Positions 16,710 to 24,000 of a DNA stretch of 64,000 bases are shown here, one piece after another. Source of the DNA: Vibrio owensii CAIM 1854 = LMG 25443 (GTDB lineage Bacteria > Pseudomonadota > Gammaproteobacteria > Enterobacterales > Vibrionaceae). The stretch is from NCBI RefSeq assembly GCF_000817815.1, contig NZ_JPRD01000015.1, positions 186,001 through 250,000 of the forward strand. Reading direction: 5' to 3'. Each line of letters opens with the position of its first letter. Position 1 is the first letter of the stretch. The notes below the pieces were generated by a model. The model saw only the letters and a list, made by a program, of their open reading frames with translations, was not told the DNA's origin and did no database searches. Position numbers and translations under genes: made by a program.

Positions 16710-16735
16710 CTTGAGCTCCACCAGCCTCATTCATT

Positions 16736-16972
16736 TTATAAAGTAGCAAACCCGTGTGGAAGACCGTTCGCTTGAACATGCACGGTGTTTACCATTGCTT
16801 GGACCCAGCGATTACATTTCTCTGACCAAAGCATCCATTTGCGACCATCGTTTGCCCGGTAAAGATCCTCGCGTTTATAGAAAAGGGTAATACGCCCCAT
16901 TGTGTGATGATGCGTTGCACCATCTGGTACGTCGAGTATTTGTAGATCATCTGAAGTGTCTGCAATAACCAT
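16736..16972 (-). CDS. Small hypothetical protein, His/Trp-rich
   Basis: 78 residues from the ATG at 16972 (AAGGA upstream). A HHHTMGRITLFYKRE stretch and a WMLWSEKCNRWV stretch are the only marked features; no family recognised. Single-gene unit behind promoter copy 6. Confidence 0.75.
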   Translation of the reverse strand: MVIADTSDDLQILDVPDGATHHHTMGRITLFYKREDLYRANDGRKWMLWSEKCNRWVQAMVNTVHVQANGLPHGFATL

Positions 16973-17032
16973 AATCAATCCTTATAGAATAAAAACATAT
17001 GAATGATGATAAGAGCGTTTGAACAAATAAGA

Positions 17033-17065
17033 ATTATATGGTGGGGAATTCGTATTCAATTGATC
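17033..17065 (-). promoter_or_regulatory. GATC-box promoter, copy 6
   Basis: ATGATCAA, -35 TTGAAT, 15-bp spacer, perfect -10 TATAAT, 61 bases before the start at 16972. Confidence 0.8.
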
Positions 17066-17132
17066 ATGAGAAAGGGCACGATTTGGATAGGAAGGCAGCG
17101 GACAAGTGTATGTCCGCCGTTAAAGTAGAGGG

Positions 17133-17348
17133 TTATTGAACCGCTACAAAATGATGCCAGACTAAATAGCCAGTGCCTGCCCATATAGAAATACCAATAA
17201 ATAAGGCTAAGTACTCAGTCTTACGGTAACAATCATCACTCACAATCTTGTATCTACCAAGTGTGAACGCTTTCAAAGCGAAAGCTCCAGTTAAATAAAT
17301 TCCACCGTAAATCAATGACTCAAAAAGAAAAATCAAAATCACTTCCAT
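17133..17348 (-). CDS. Small membrane protein
   Basis: 71 residues with two predicted membrane helices, about 4-27 and 46-65, joined by a basic loop with GRYKIVSDDCYRK. Function unknown. AGGG precedes the ATG. Third gene of the unit that starts at 18729. Confidence 0.75.
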   Translation of the reverse strand: MEVILIFLFESLIYGGIYLTGAFALKAFTLGRYKIVSDDCYRKTEYLALFIGISIWAGTGYLVWHHFVAVQ

Positions 17349-17363
17349 TCGTGAACCCTAATA

Positions 17364-17762
17364 TTAATGCCTAGACTGAAGTCGCTTAAGGTCTAGGATA
17401 TTGTTTCGTTGGATCATCTCAATGATACCACTTGCTCGATTTGCTGGCGATTGCTCTGACAAATAACGTAACGTTCGGATTAGAAACGCGCTTCCTACAC
17501 GTCTGGCAACATACGACTGCAATAATAAGTTGATCTGGGAGTTAATACTGAAGTCCATGCCTGTCGCTTTACCATCTGCGTTGATTGAAAGCGAACGGCG
17601 CAACTCAAGGAGTTTCGGGCTCCGTTTCTCCTGCTCAGAAAGCTTACGCTTGATCATGATGCCGTTGAGAGACTGATAGCGGTTATTGGTTGTTGCTTGA
17701 TATCCAGCGCCTAAGTGGTAGAACTTAGCGCCCATTGGATTGATTGCTTGATGATTAAACAT
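17364..17762 (-). CDS. Hypothetical basic protein
   Basis: 132 residues from the ATG at 17762, which has GAGG nine bases upstream; a longer frame would overlap the upstream gene. Basic and helical in the middle (KRKLSEQEKRSPKLLELRR). Not recognised. It may be a partner of the DUF7007 protein encoded just before it. Confidence 0.72.
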   Translation of the reverse strand: MFNHQAINPMGAKFYHLGAGYQATTNNRYQSLNGIMIKRKLSEQEKRSPKLLELRRSLSINADGKATGMDFSINSQINLLLQSYVARRVGSAFLIRTLRYLSEQSPANRASGIIEMIQRNNILDLKRLQSRH

Positions 17763-17784
17763 AGTCTGTCCTCTGGGCTTTGTA

Positions 17785-18729
17785 TTATGCGTTGAGTCTT
17801 GCTTTAGCATCCGCGAAGATACGGCAATTGTGGAATTCAGTATTTACGTTGTCCAACGCGTCAGATAGGCATTTGTTGAACATATCAATCGCTTCGCTAG
17901 AAGATACGTTGCGTTCTGCGGCATACTGATTAATGAACTCACTACGTGCTGTTTCCATGGTACCGTTGTATCTAGAGCGAAAGCCATAAAACCCACCAGC
18001 TAATTCGCGCTTATCTGCTTCTGGGTCATTCTTAAGCAATTCAAGGTACGAGTTGGCTAAGTCTACAGCGTACTTAGGTAATCGGACGTCAAGAGGCTCT
18101 AGCTCACTACTGTTTGCCACGATATCACTTACGACTACATCACATTCACTTAATCGCATAAACAAACTATCTACACGATCTGAATCTCTTTGCTTGCTAT
18201 AACTTTCTGCCGTAACGAAGTGACGTTTATGGTCAGCTGTAGTAACTAAATTTACACCATGCATGAATGTTTTGGTGTCACCCCAAGGGCATGTGATCAA
18301 GTCTGGGTCTTTAGCTAATCGAGCTTTATCCACCACGATACGCATCTTATGAACCTCATATAGCTCCCCGCGGGGCTCAAAGCCACGTTCTACCAGGTAA
18401 TCAGGATTAGTCCCGCTCAATTGTTCAATCAGGTAATCTTCAATTTCCTGATCTGACATTTGCACAAATTTATCCGAGGTTAGGATTGTTCGACGTTGTT
18501 GGACGTTAAGTTCGAAAGTAGGGACCATCCAATCTGCATCCTCTTCGTAACAGAAATACCCGCTATACATCTCTGCAACCTTCAGGGCTGCTTTAGAGAA
18601 GAACTTATTGGCAAATCCCTGGCTCACCATTATTCCGCCGTGTGTTGAAGTAGAAACAGTTTTAACTCCACGAATATGCGAGATAACGTTATGTGCTGCT
18701 CCCCAAGGAGTATAGGTGCAAGTAGCCAT
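17785..18729 (-). CDS. DUF7007-like domain protein
   Basis: 314 residues. The N-terminus carries the pattern TPWGAAHNVISHIRGVKTVS followed by THGGIMVS, which fits the DUF7007 domain found on plasmids and phages (TPWG, then a GI.x.VST.HGG box). The domain's function is unknown. The remaining 250 residues are helical and charged, with no membrane segment. AAGGA lies nine bases before the ATG. First gene of a three-gene unit behind promoter copy 7. Confidence 0.82.
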   Translation of the reverse strand: MATCTYTPWGAAHNVISHIRGVKTVSTSTHGGIMVSQGFANKFFSKAALKVAEMYSGYFCYEEDADWMVPTFELNVQQRRTILTSDKFVQMSDQEIEDYLIEQLSGTNPDYLVERGFEPRGELYEVHKMRIVVDKARLAKDPDLITCPWGDTKTFMHGVNLVTTADHKRHFVTAESYSKQRDSDRVDSLFMRLSECDVVVSDIVANSSELEPLDVRLPKYAVDLANSYLELLKNDPEADKRELAGGFYGFRSRYNGTMETARSEFINQYAAERNVSSSEAIDMFNKCLSDALDNVNTEFHNCRIFADAKARLNA

Positions 18730-18772
18730 GGTGAATTCCTTACTGATTGAAATCTTCTTTACAAGTAAGTAG

Positions 18773-18805
18773 ATGATATAAACGAGCGCCTAAAAGCAAT
18801 TGATC
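18773..18805 (-). promoter_or_regulatory. GATC-box promoter, copy 7
   Basis: AGATCAA, -35 TTGCTT, 15-bp spacer, -10 TATCAT, 44 bases before the start at 18729. The upstream flank AAATGTAGTC is shared in part with copies 8, 9 and 10. Confidence 0.85.
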
Positions 18806-18854
18806 TGACTACATTTCACAAATCTTAACCGCGGCAGTTCATATTTAAAGAAAT

Positions 18855-18871
18855 GCCGGGGCATACCCGGC
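18855..18871 (-). terminator. Terminator after the 18905 gene
   Basis: The stem GCCGGG/CCCGGC is followed on the minus strand by ATTTCTTT. Confidence 0.75.
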
Positions 18872-18904
18872 TATTAGTCTTATGTGTTTGGGCTACTAAA
18901 GGGA

Positions 18905-19435
18905 CTACGAGTAGAAGTACTTACCGCGGAAAATGCGAAGGGTTTTGCTAGTGTCGAATAATGATATTCCCTCCCCTTCTCCTTTGTAGTTAACAATTTC
19001 AACAACGAGAGTATTTGGTGTGATTTGATCACGAATAGATTGCACTAATTTGTCATTAGCCTCTTGCCAACATTCGAACGAATTGTAAAAACCTTCTGCG
19101 TACCAGTCTTGATCGTCATTCGCGGGAGTATGTTTGTACTCTGCCTGAGACTGAAGAAACACTGACATAATGATTCCGTCAGACAGCTCTTCTTTGGCTT
19201 CATCAAGTGTGAATTCATCGCTTAGAATGGTGTTGAGAGCATACTCTTCAGAACGAAACATTTCGCTGTATTGGCGCTCACAATATTCTAAGCAGGCATC
19301 AATACCAAACTGCTGCTCAACGGCATTTATTGCACCAGAGAGTACTGACAAATCTAAAGTGGATATGTCCGAAAGTTCCTCGGGGATAGTTTTTTGCACG
19401 TCTAGTGCTCCCAGTGATTCGTCTCTAGTTGCCAT
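18905..19435 (-). CDS. Hypothetical acidic protein
   Basis: 176 residues, acidic and largely helical, with aromatic-rich QDWYAEGFYNSFECW near residue 108. Not recognised. Single-gene unit between promoter copy 8 and a terminator. Confidence 0.82.
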   Translation of the reverse strand: MATRDESLGALDVQKTIPEELSDISTLDLSVLSGAINAVEQQFGIDACLEYCERQYSEMFRSEEYALNTILSDEFTLDEAKEELSDGIIMSVFLQSQAEYKHTPANDDQDWYAEGFYNSFECWQEANDKLVQSIRDQITPNTLVVEIVNYKGEGEGISLFDTSKTLRIFRGKYFYS

Positions 19436-19473
19436 GACAAATGCCTATATAAAGTGATTGCGGTGATGGTGAC

Positions 19474-19506
19474 ATTGTATGAACGAGTCAGTAAATGCAA
19501 TTGATC
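19474..19506 (-). promoter_or_regulatory. GATC-box promoter, copy 8
   Basis: CGATCAA, -35 TTGCAT, 15-bp spacer, -10 TACAAT, 39 bases before the start at 19435. Confidence 0.82.
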
Positions 19507-19555
19507 GAGTTACATTTATCAAATGATAACTGCGGCACCCAACAGACAAAGAAAA

Positions 19556-19573
19556 GCCGGGAAGATTCCCGGC
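19556..19573 (-). terminator. Terminator after the 19606 gene
   Basis: The perfect stem GCCGGG/CCCGGC with a 6-base loop is followed on the minus strand by TTTTC. Very similar to the terminator at 18855. Confidence 0.82.
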
Positions 19574-19605
19574 AATTGAGATGTTCATACGTCCACCAGC
19601 TATTT

Positions 19606-20049
19606 TTAAATGTGCTGATCGATAGCGTAACTTAATGGATGCGATGTATTTATGTACACCTGTCCGTTTTCATCAGGGTGTCGTGAATCATGGCGTAACT
19701 GTTCTTCAAATGTGCTTACAGCATCACCGATATCATTACCGCTAACAATATGAACAGTGTCATCGTCGTCACCACATACGCGACCGGATACAAGAAACAG
19801 ATTATGCACGTCAGCAAAAACTTTCGTTGATTCAGATTGGGCTTCGCCTTTACGCTCGGCATTCAGCTCATTGAGCTTTTCACCGATAGCCATGATTGCA
19901 TCGCCCGAAAGCTTTTCTGTAGAACGAGGGAACCAACAATAATCTGACTCCTTACCGTCTATCTGATCAAATACCCCGAACTTGGCATCACCGATGTAGA
20001 CGTTAATCATGCCCACTTTGTCTGTTATCAATGTAACGACTGGCTTCAC
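19606..20049 (-). CDS. Hypothetical protein
   Basis: 147 residues starting with GTG at 20049; AAGGA lies eight bases upstream. Mixed alpha/beta look, with an acidic CGDDDDTVHIV loop; not recognised. Last gene of the unit that begins at 20975. Confidence 0.78.
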   Translation of the reverse strand: MKPVVTLITDKVGMINVYIGDAKFGVFDQIDGKESDYCWFPRSTEKLSGDAIMAIGEKLNELNAERKGEAQSESTKVFADVHNLFLVSGRVCGDDDDTVHIVSGNDIGDAVSTFEEQLRHDSRHPDENGQVYINTSHPLSYAIDQHI

Positions 20050-20132
20050 AGTGTTCCTTCCTTATCTAATGCTTTATGTTTTGAGGGCAACTGCGTGATG
20101 GTAACAGTTAGCCCCTTTGCCTGCTTTAAGCT

Positions 20133-20627
20133 CTACAACACCAACTGAGTTGCAGAATTGATATTTAAAAGCTTGTCGGTGATCTGGTCACGGATATCAA
20201 TCGCCTGCTTAAGCAGTTCTCGAGATAGACATAAACGCTCCATTTCATTGCGTAGATTCGTTAATCCTTCGAGTTCCAAATCATCGCTGTGCCCGACAAA
20301 GATGCCCTTATCAACCTTCGCCTGAAAGCCAAGACGCAACAGAGCATATTTTGCTTCGTAGTCTTTGCGAGCCATCGAGTAATGCACACTACGACCCATG
20401 AGGTCATCTAGGCGCTTTTTAAGTCCATTGCGGTGAAGAACTTTAAGGTTTAACTCTTTAGCTTTGGTTACAAGTTCCATATAAGTTTTACGCAGCTTTG
20501 TTAGATCAACAGCAGGAACAAAACGGTGATTAACAAATACAGTGCTTGACCCGATGATGTTTAGTTCTTCATTAGTTAGCACGCATAGGTCAAGTTTGAT
20601 TTCTTCTTTAAAGTTTATTTCTGACAT
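20133..20627 (-). CDS. Hypothetical helical protein
   Basis: 164 residues, almost entirely helical by pattern, with probable coiled coil in the middle and C-terminal thirds (LKKRLDDLMGRSVHYS and LRNEMERLCLSRELLKQ). Family not recognised; it could be a small structural or adaptor protein. GAGG lies nine bases before the ATG. Confidence 0.8.
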   Translation of the reverse strand: MSEINFKEEIKLDLCVLTNEELNIIGSSTVFVNHRFVPAVDLTKLRKTYMELVTKAKELNLKVLHRNGLKKRLDDLMGRSVHYSMARKDYEAKYALLRLGFQAKVDKGIFVGHSDDLELEGLTNLRNEMERLCLSRELLKQAIDIRDQITDKLLNINSATQLVL

Positions 20628-20639
20628 AAAGAGAACCTC

Positions 20640-20975
20640 TTAATACGGAAATTTTGGTAATTGACGACGAGTTGGAGTTTCCATTGGTGTATAACTCTCG
20701 GCTTGCTCTTCTGATTGCTTAAACACCTGTAAATTAGCCAAATCAACATAATAAACAGCTGAAGGAACTGGCTTGTCCTTAACGGACAGGCGCTCACCTC
20801 CTTCAACTAAACCGTTAAACAAACAAACCTGATTCTGATTCTCCCAATCAGCTAACTTGCGCGTATGATGCATTGGTGGCTTCTTGGTGCCGTCAGAGAT
20901 GCGAATCACATCGTTTATTTGAAGTGACGATAAATCGGTAACAAGTACTTCTGATTGCTGAGCTGAGTTATTCAT
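20640..20975 (-). CDS. Paralogue pair B, member 1
   Basis: 111 residues. It is clearly related to the protein at 21072-21350: both carry EVLVTDLSSL-like, QINDVIRISDGTKxPP, HHTxKL and a C-terminal LxVFKQ motif in the same order. The fold looks beta-rich and compact, and a small ligand- or nucleic-acid-binding domain is possible; function unknown. GGGAG lies eight bases before the ATG. First gene behind promoter copy 9. Confidence 0.85.
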   Translation of the reverse strand: MNNSAQQSEVLVTDLSSLQINDVIRISDGTKKPPMHHTRKLADWENQNQVCLFNGLVEGGERLSVKDKPVPSAVYYVDLANLQVFKQSEEQAESYTPMETPTRRQLPKFPY

Positions 20976-21021
20976 AAGTGAACTCCCAAAAATGAGTTTT
21001 TAGTAATTGCGTTATGAGTTC

Positions 21022-21054
21022 ATTTTATTGATGACCAACACTTATCAATTGATC
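21022..21054 (-). promoter_or_regulatory. GATC-box promoter, copy 9
   Basis: AGATCAA, -35 TTGATA, 15-bp spacer, -10 TAAAAT, 47 bases before the start at 20975. Confidence 0.8.
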
Positions 21055-21071
21055 TAGTAACATTTCCAAAG

Positions 21072-21350
21072 TTAGCTCAGAGCCGATACTTGCTTAAATA
21101 CTTTCAGACCGTCCAGACCAATCCAATGAACCATGATCGGTTCAGGCTTATCTTTAATTTTAATCATGGTGTTGTTGTGCTCCAGACCATGGAACAGAGC
21201 AGTTTGATTCTTCTGCGTCCAACGAGATAGCTTTTTCGTGTGATGCTTTGGCGGCTGTTTGGTGCCGTCAGAAATTCGGATTACGTCGTTGATCTCGAGT
21301 GTAGACAAGTCGGTAACCAAAATTTCATTTTGATGTGCTTCGTGGTTCAT
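21072..21350 (-). CDS. Paralogue pair B, member 2
   Basis: 92 residues from the second of two close ATGs, which aligns with the start of its paralogue at 20640-20975. It shares NDVIRISDGTKQPPKHHTKKL with that protein almost residue for residue. A local tandem duplication is the simplest explanation, with a GATC promoter now lying between the copies. Function unknown. Confidence 0.82.
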   Translation of the reverse strand: MNHEAHQNEILVTDLSTLEINDVIRISDGTKQPPKHHTKKLSRWTQKNQTALFHGLEHNNTMIKIKDKPEPIMVHWIGLDGLKVFKQVSALS

Positions 21351-21381
21351 GATCATGTTCCTGTACTAAAATTCTGGGGGT

Positions 21382-21403
21382 GGTGCGCCTCTCAAGGCAC
21401 ACC
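21382..21403 (-). terminator. Hairpin between genes, possible weak terminator
   Basis: The stem GGTGTGCC/GGCGCACC has a 6-base loop. No clean T-run follows on the minus strand, so it may attenuate rather than stop transcription. Confidence 0.45.
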
Positions 21404-21418
21404 GGAATTATTTTTGAA

Positions 21419-22087
21419 TTACAAGAATTGAACGTTTACCGCTTCTGGACCGCCTTGCTTGTGAATTAGTTCAGCGTAGCCGATTTTTTCTAGCAACAGC
21501 TCAGAGCGGCGTTTAGCTTCATGAGTGATCGAGTCTGTTTTGACGTAAGAGCAACCAGCATTAAAATCCCAAACTGCATCGCGTGTGATGAGTTCTGATT
21601 GCTCTAATACAAGCTTATTAGTATCAATTAAGAACTCTGTTTCCGGTGGGAGTCCATTCATTTTGTTGTCGTCATTAATCACCGACTCAAGGTGCATAAG
21701 AGTTAAATCAACAATGACGTTTAGGGATGGAACCTCTACCCATGCGTGTCCCATAAATGGCAGATCATCAATTGTGTAGCCCATTGCGCGGTACATTTGC
21801 ATTTGTTCTTGAGTAACGTAACCGTATTCACAGTAACCATTGCCAGACTTGTTAAAACCGAAACTAGCAGCACCGCCCACATAATGAGCATCAAAGCCCT
21901 TTTCTTTTAGACCTTCGCAAAGAAGGTGATTCAGGTACAGGCAAGACCCGCTGAATGGGTTATCGCCCATAGGCTCACCAAAGGCAAGAGAAACGCTTTT
22001 CATGACATTCAGGTACTTGTCATTAATACCTGATTTTATTTGGTCAACGATAGATTTAAGTTCGGTGATTTTAGCTGTGTTCGTCAT
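21419..22087 (-). CDS. Hypothetical protein with Cys, HAW and DLT motifs (papain/transglutaminase-like pattern)
   Basis: 222 residues. GSCLYLNHLL at about 47-56, GHAWVEV at about 113-119 and VIVDLTLMH at about 124-132 give an ordered Cys-His-Asp set, as in transglutaminase-like or papain-like enzymes. It is the larger relative of the 12422-12862 protein. Substrate unknown; activity is inference. AAGGA lies eight bases before the ATG. First gene behind promoter copy 10. Confidence 0.82.
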   Translation of the reverse strand: MTNTAKITELKSIVDQIKSGINDKYLNVMKSVSLAFGEPMGDNPFSGSCLYLNHLLCEGLKEKGFDAHYVGGAASFGFNKSGNGYCEYGYVTQEQMQMYRAMGYTIDDLPFMGHAWVEVPSLNVIVDLTLMHLESVINDDNKMNGLPPETEFLIDTNKLVLEQSELITRDAVWDFNAGCSYVKTDSITHEAKRRSELLLEKIGYAELIHKQGGPEAVNVQFL

Positions 22088-22133
22088 GCTGAATTCCTTA
22101 AGTAATTGAATTGATTAATTGCGTTATGAGTTC

Positions 22134-22166
22134 ATTTTATTAACGTCCAACAAGAAGCAATTGATC
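22134..22166 (-). promoter_or_regulatory. GATC-box promoter, copy 10
   Basis: CGATCAA, -35 TTGCTT, 15-bp spacer, -10 TAAAAT, 47 bases before the start at 22087. Confidence 0.85.
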
Positions 22167-22369
22167 GGATTACATTTCACGAAGACGACAGGTTGAGGTG
22201 CAAATAGAAGATGTGCCCTAGTGGTTAGTTGAGGCTATAGAGTTTTTCTTACTGAAGAGAAATGGGGTATTGAATAGATATTCGCTTAGGTCTTGCAATA
22301 TCTCGGGGATATATCAAGCAAAAGTGAATATGAGCAAATAGATATGCATTTATGACATTCTGACAAACA

Positions 22370-22407
22370 AAAAGCCCGATCGCTATTAACAATAACCACC
22401 GAGCTTT
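22370..22407 (-). terminator. Terminator after the 22438 gene
   Basis: AAAGCTCG pairs with CGGGCTTT across a loop, followed on the minus strand by a T-run. The 200 bases to its left, up to promoter copy 10, hold nothing recognisable. Confidence 0.65.
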
Positions 22408-22437
22408 AATGATCTAAGAGAATGGAACTGATTATCG

Positions 22438-22608
22438 CTATCGAATTAGAGTGCCGTTATCATCAGTCGTGGTCACCAAATAGTAGCCATCATTTTCAAG
22501 ATCACTGTGCACAGCATTCGCGTGGTCTTCACACTCTGTCGGGAACACGTCCGGCTTGTTCTGCTTGTAATCTTCTTTAGTTTGGTATCCGGTCACTTCA
22601 TATAACAT
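22438..22608 (-). CDS. Small acidic hypothetical protein
   Basis: 56 residues; starts MLYEVTGYQT and ends DDNGTLIR. AAGGAG lies about ten bases before the ATG, and codon use matches the neighbours. Function unknown. Last gene of the four-gene unit behind promoter copy 11. Confidence 0.7.
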   Translation of the reverse strand: MLYEVTGYQTKEDYKQNKPDVFPTECEDHANAVHSDLENDGYYLVTTTDDNGTLIR

Positions 22609-22642
22609 CGAATGTTACTCCTTGAGTGCGTACGCTGGTGGC

Positions 22643-22861
22643 TTAGGCTTTAAGGTCTTCAATTGCAAAGACAAAATCAGTCTTATATTCGAAGTGCTGA
22701 TCTGTAACGACATCGATGTATATATTGTCGTTCCAGTCTTCGTGTTGCTCTTCAAGGATCTCTAGAGCGGCTTTTTTTGCTGCTTCTTCGTGTGTCATAG
22801 CATCTTCAATAACATGCACTGCTGTTTCACCCATAGCCGGGCGACCTACCGCCATAAACAT
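22643..22861 (-). CDS. Small acidic hypothetical protein
   Basis: 72 residues, acidic, with a central helix (THEEAAKKAALEILEEQHEDW) between beta-like segments. This plan resembles the 29505-29741 protein, but sequence identity is too low to claim kinship. GGGAG lies eight bases before the ATG. Confidence 0.75.
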   Translation of the reverse strand: MFMAVGRPAMGETAVHVIEDAMTHEEAAKKAALEILEEQHEDWNDNIYIDVVTDQHFEYKTDFVFAIEDLKA

Positions 22862-22872
22862 ATGCTTACTCC

Positions 22873-23070
22873 CTAATTAGTTGTTTTATTGCTATCAATT
22901 TGACTTTCTAGCTCTTTGGCTAACGACTCTAGTTCAAGACGAAACGGACGCTTTTTGTCATCAACGTCGAACCCTTCATCCATACCCATGCCAATACCGT
23001 GAGAAGTACAGTGCTGAATCATGGCGACCAAAGATTCTTTAGCATCATCTGACAAGTTTTCTATTTTCAT
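22873..23070 (-). CDS. Small hypothetical protein
   Basis: 65 residues from the ATG at 23070; helical and acidic. The start overlaps the stop of the upstream gene by one base (TGATG), so translation is likely coupled. Not recognised. Confidence 0.75.
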   Translation of the reverse strand: MKIENLSDDAKESLVAMIQHCTSHGIGMGMDEGFDVDDKKRPFRLELESLAKELESQIDSNKTTN

Positions 23071-23249
23071 CAAGCTTCCTTAACATTGATCTGAGTGCAG
23101 TGTTTTAAATAAAGACGCATACTTTTCTTATGAAAATGCCGAGCTTGTTTTGACTTCCGGCTTCGGAATCCTGGCGGCAGCATGTCGTGCTTATCTTGTG
23201 CATCTAAAAAATTGAAACCCAAACGTGGGTAAAAACCTTGTGCTGGCAT
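23070..23249 (-). CDS. Small basic protein, family A member 2
   Basis: 59 residues, basic. It starts MPAQGFYPRLG and continues with LDAQDKHDMLPPGFRSRKSKQ and HKKSMRLYLK. The 25158-25343 protein shares the GFY, LD..D, MLP.G.R.R, KQ.R and HKKSMR..LK elements in order, so the two are paralogues; 11610-11792 is a more distant relative. The Arg/Lys content suggests RNA or DNA contact. First gene behind promoter copy 11. Confidence 0.75.
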   Translation of the reverse strand: MPAQGFYPRLGFNFLDAQDKHDMLPPGFRSRKSKQARHFHKKSMRLYLKHCTQINVKEA

Positions 23250-23296
23250 AAGATACCTCCATGGCGTCTACCATTCGTTAGCTTAGTAGCCTGTTC

Positions 23297-23329
23297 ATTG
23301 TATCCAGTCGCGGCACAAAGCAAGTGATC
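23297..23329 (-). promoter_or_regulatory. GATC-box promoter, copy 11
   Basis: AGATCAC, -35 TTGCTT, 15-bp spacer, -10 TACAAT, 48 bases before the start at 23249. Confidence 0.82.
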
Positions 23330-23368
23330 TAAGTACATAATACCAAACGGCAGTCTTCAGGAGTTTTA

Positions 23369-23402
23369 GGTAAAAATGCCCCGCCGAACGCAAGGCGTTC
23401 GC
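23369..23402 (-). repeat. Left copy of an inverted repeat flanking the RHH gene
   Basis: Read on the minus strand it contains GAACGCCTTGCG and later GCATTTTT. The right copy at 23889-23921 shares both in inverted orientation. This copy also forms the hairpin CGAACGC/GCGTTCG. Confidence 0.55.
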
Positions 23403-23435
23403 TTAAGCTGTTGAAAGTTGATGGTACTTTTAAAT

Positions 23436-23478
23436 AAAGCCCAATAAATCATAATATTACTTTGTTATTGGGCTTTTT
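23436..23478. terminator. Bidirectional terminator after the RHH gene
   Basis: The stem AAGCCCAATAA/TTATTGGGCTT has a 17-base loop, with T5 on the plus side and an A/T-rich flank on the other. Confidence 0.8.
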
Positions 23479-23537
23479 CTGTGGGTAAGATATCTTCCTG
23501 TGAAGACGGAGAAGGCAGCGCTACGGGCTAATTCGGT

Positions 23538-23777
23538 TTATCTGTTTTGCACAAGTCCAACGATTCGGATTTCTTGAATTTTCCCATCCTTATCTTCCGT
23601 TAAGATTCTCTGTCCTGACAGGATCATGTCGGTGAACTCTTTCGTTAAAGCCAGTGACAGGCTAACTACACTTGCCTCAGTCCTCTGATTTAGGGTGGTT
23701 TTTAATTCTTCACAGTTGGTAATGTCGGTTTGGGTTAGATTCATGCTAACCTTTTTCAACTCCACTTTCGTAGCCAT
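23538..23777 (-). CDS. Ribbon-helix-helix-like small DNA-binding protein
   Basis: 79 residues. The pattern VSMNLTQTDITNCEELKTTLN, then an Ala/Ser-rich helix (EASVVSLSLALTKEF) and a C-terminal beta hairpin, fits small plasmid RHH-type regulators. An almost perfect inverted repeat overlaps its own -10, as expected for an autorepressor. GAGG lies nine bases before the ATG. It lacks the GATC promoter and is flanked by inverted repeats, so it may be a separate acquisition. An antitoxin without a visible toxin is an alternative. Confidence 0.65.
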   Translation of the reverse strand: MATKVELKKVSMNLTQTDITNCEELKTTLNQRTEASVVSLSLALTKEFTDMILSGQRILTEDKDGKIQEIRIVGLVQNR

Positions 23778-23797
23778 TTCGATACCTCATAAAAATA

Positions 23798-23827
23798 CGA
23801 TGTATATACAAGATATTATACACATCG
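23798..23827 (-). promoter_or_regulatory. Promoter and palindromic operator of the RHH-like gene
   Basis: The arms CGATGTATATA and TATACACATCG match in 10 of 11 positions across an 8-base centre. A -10 TATAAT lies inside the palindrome on the minus strand, about 40 bases before the ATG. Confidence 0.65.
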
Positions 23828-23888
23828 CTGAATTTAAAGGCTCTAAGTATAGATTTTTCTGTATATCTATAGGCTTTCAACAGATTAA

Positions 23889-23921
23889 GGGAACGCCTTG
23901 CGCCGAACGGAGCATTTTAGG
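23889..23921 (+). repeat. Right copy of an inverted repeat flanking the RHH gene
   Basis: It holds GAACGCCTTGCG, then GCATTTT, inverted relative to 23369-23402. Confidence 0.5.
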
Positions 23922-24000
23922 TTCATTTACTGAAAAGAAGAATTTAAGGTGGGAACGGCATTGAATGCTTTTTATTTCGTAATTGATCCTCTACCACTAT

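Noticed and set aside
23369..23402. Integron attC site
   Set aside because: The hairpin has GCGTTCG but none of the conserved attC boxes, and no integrase is present.
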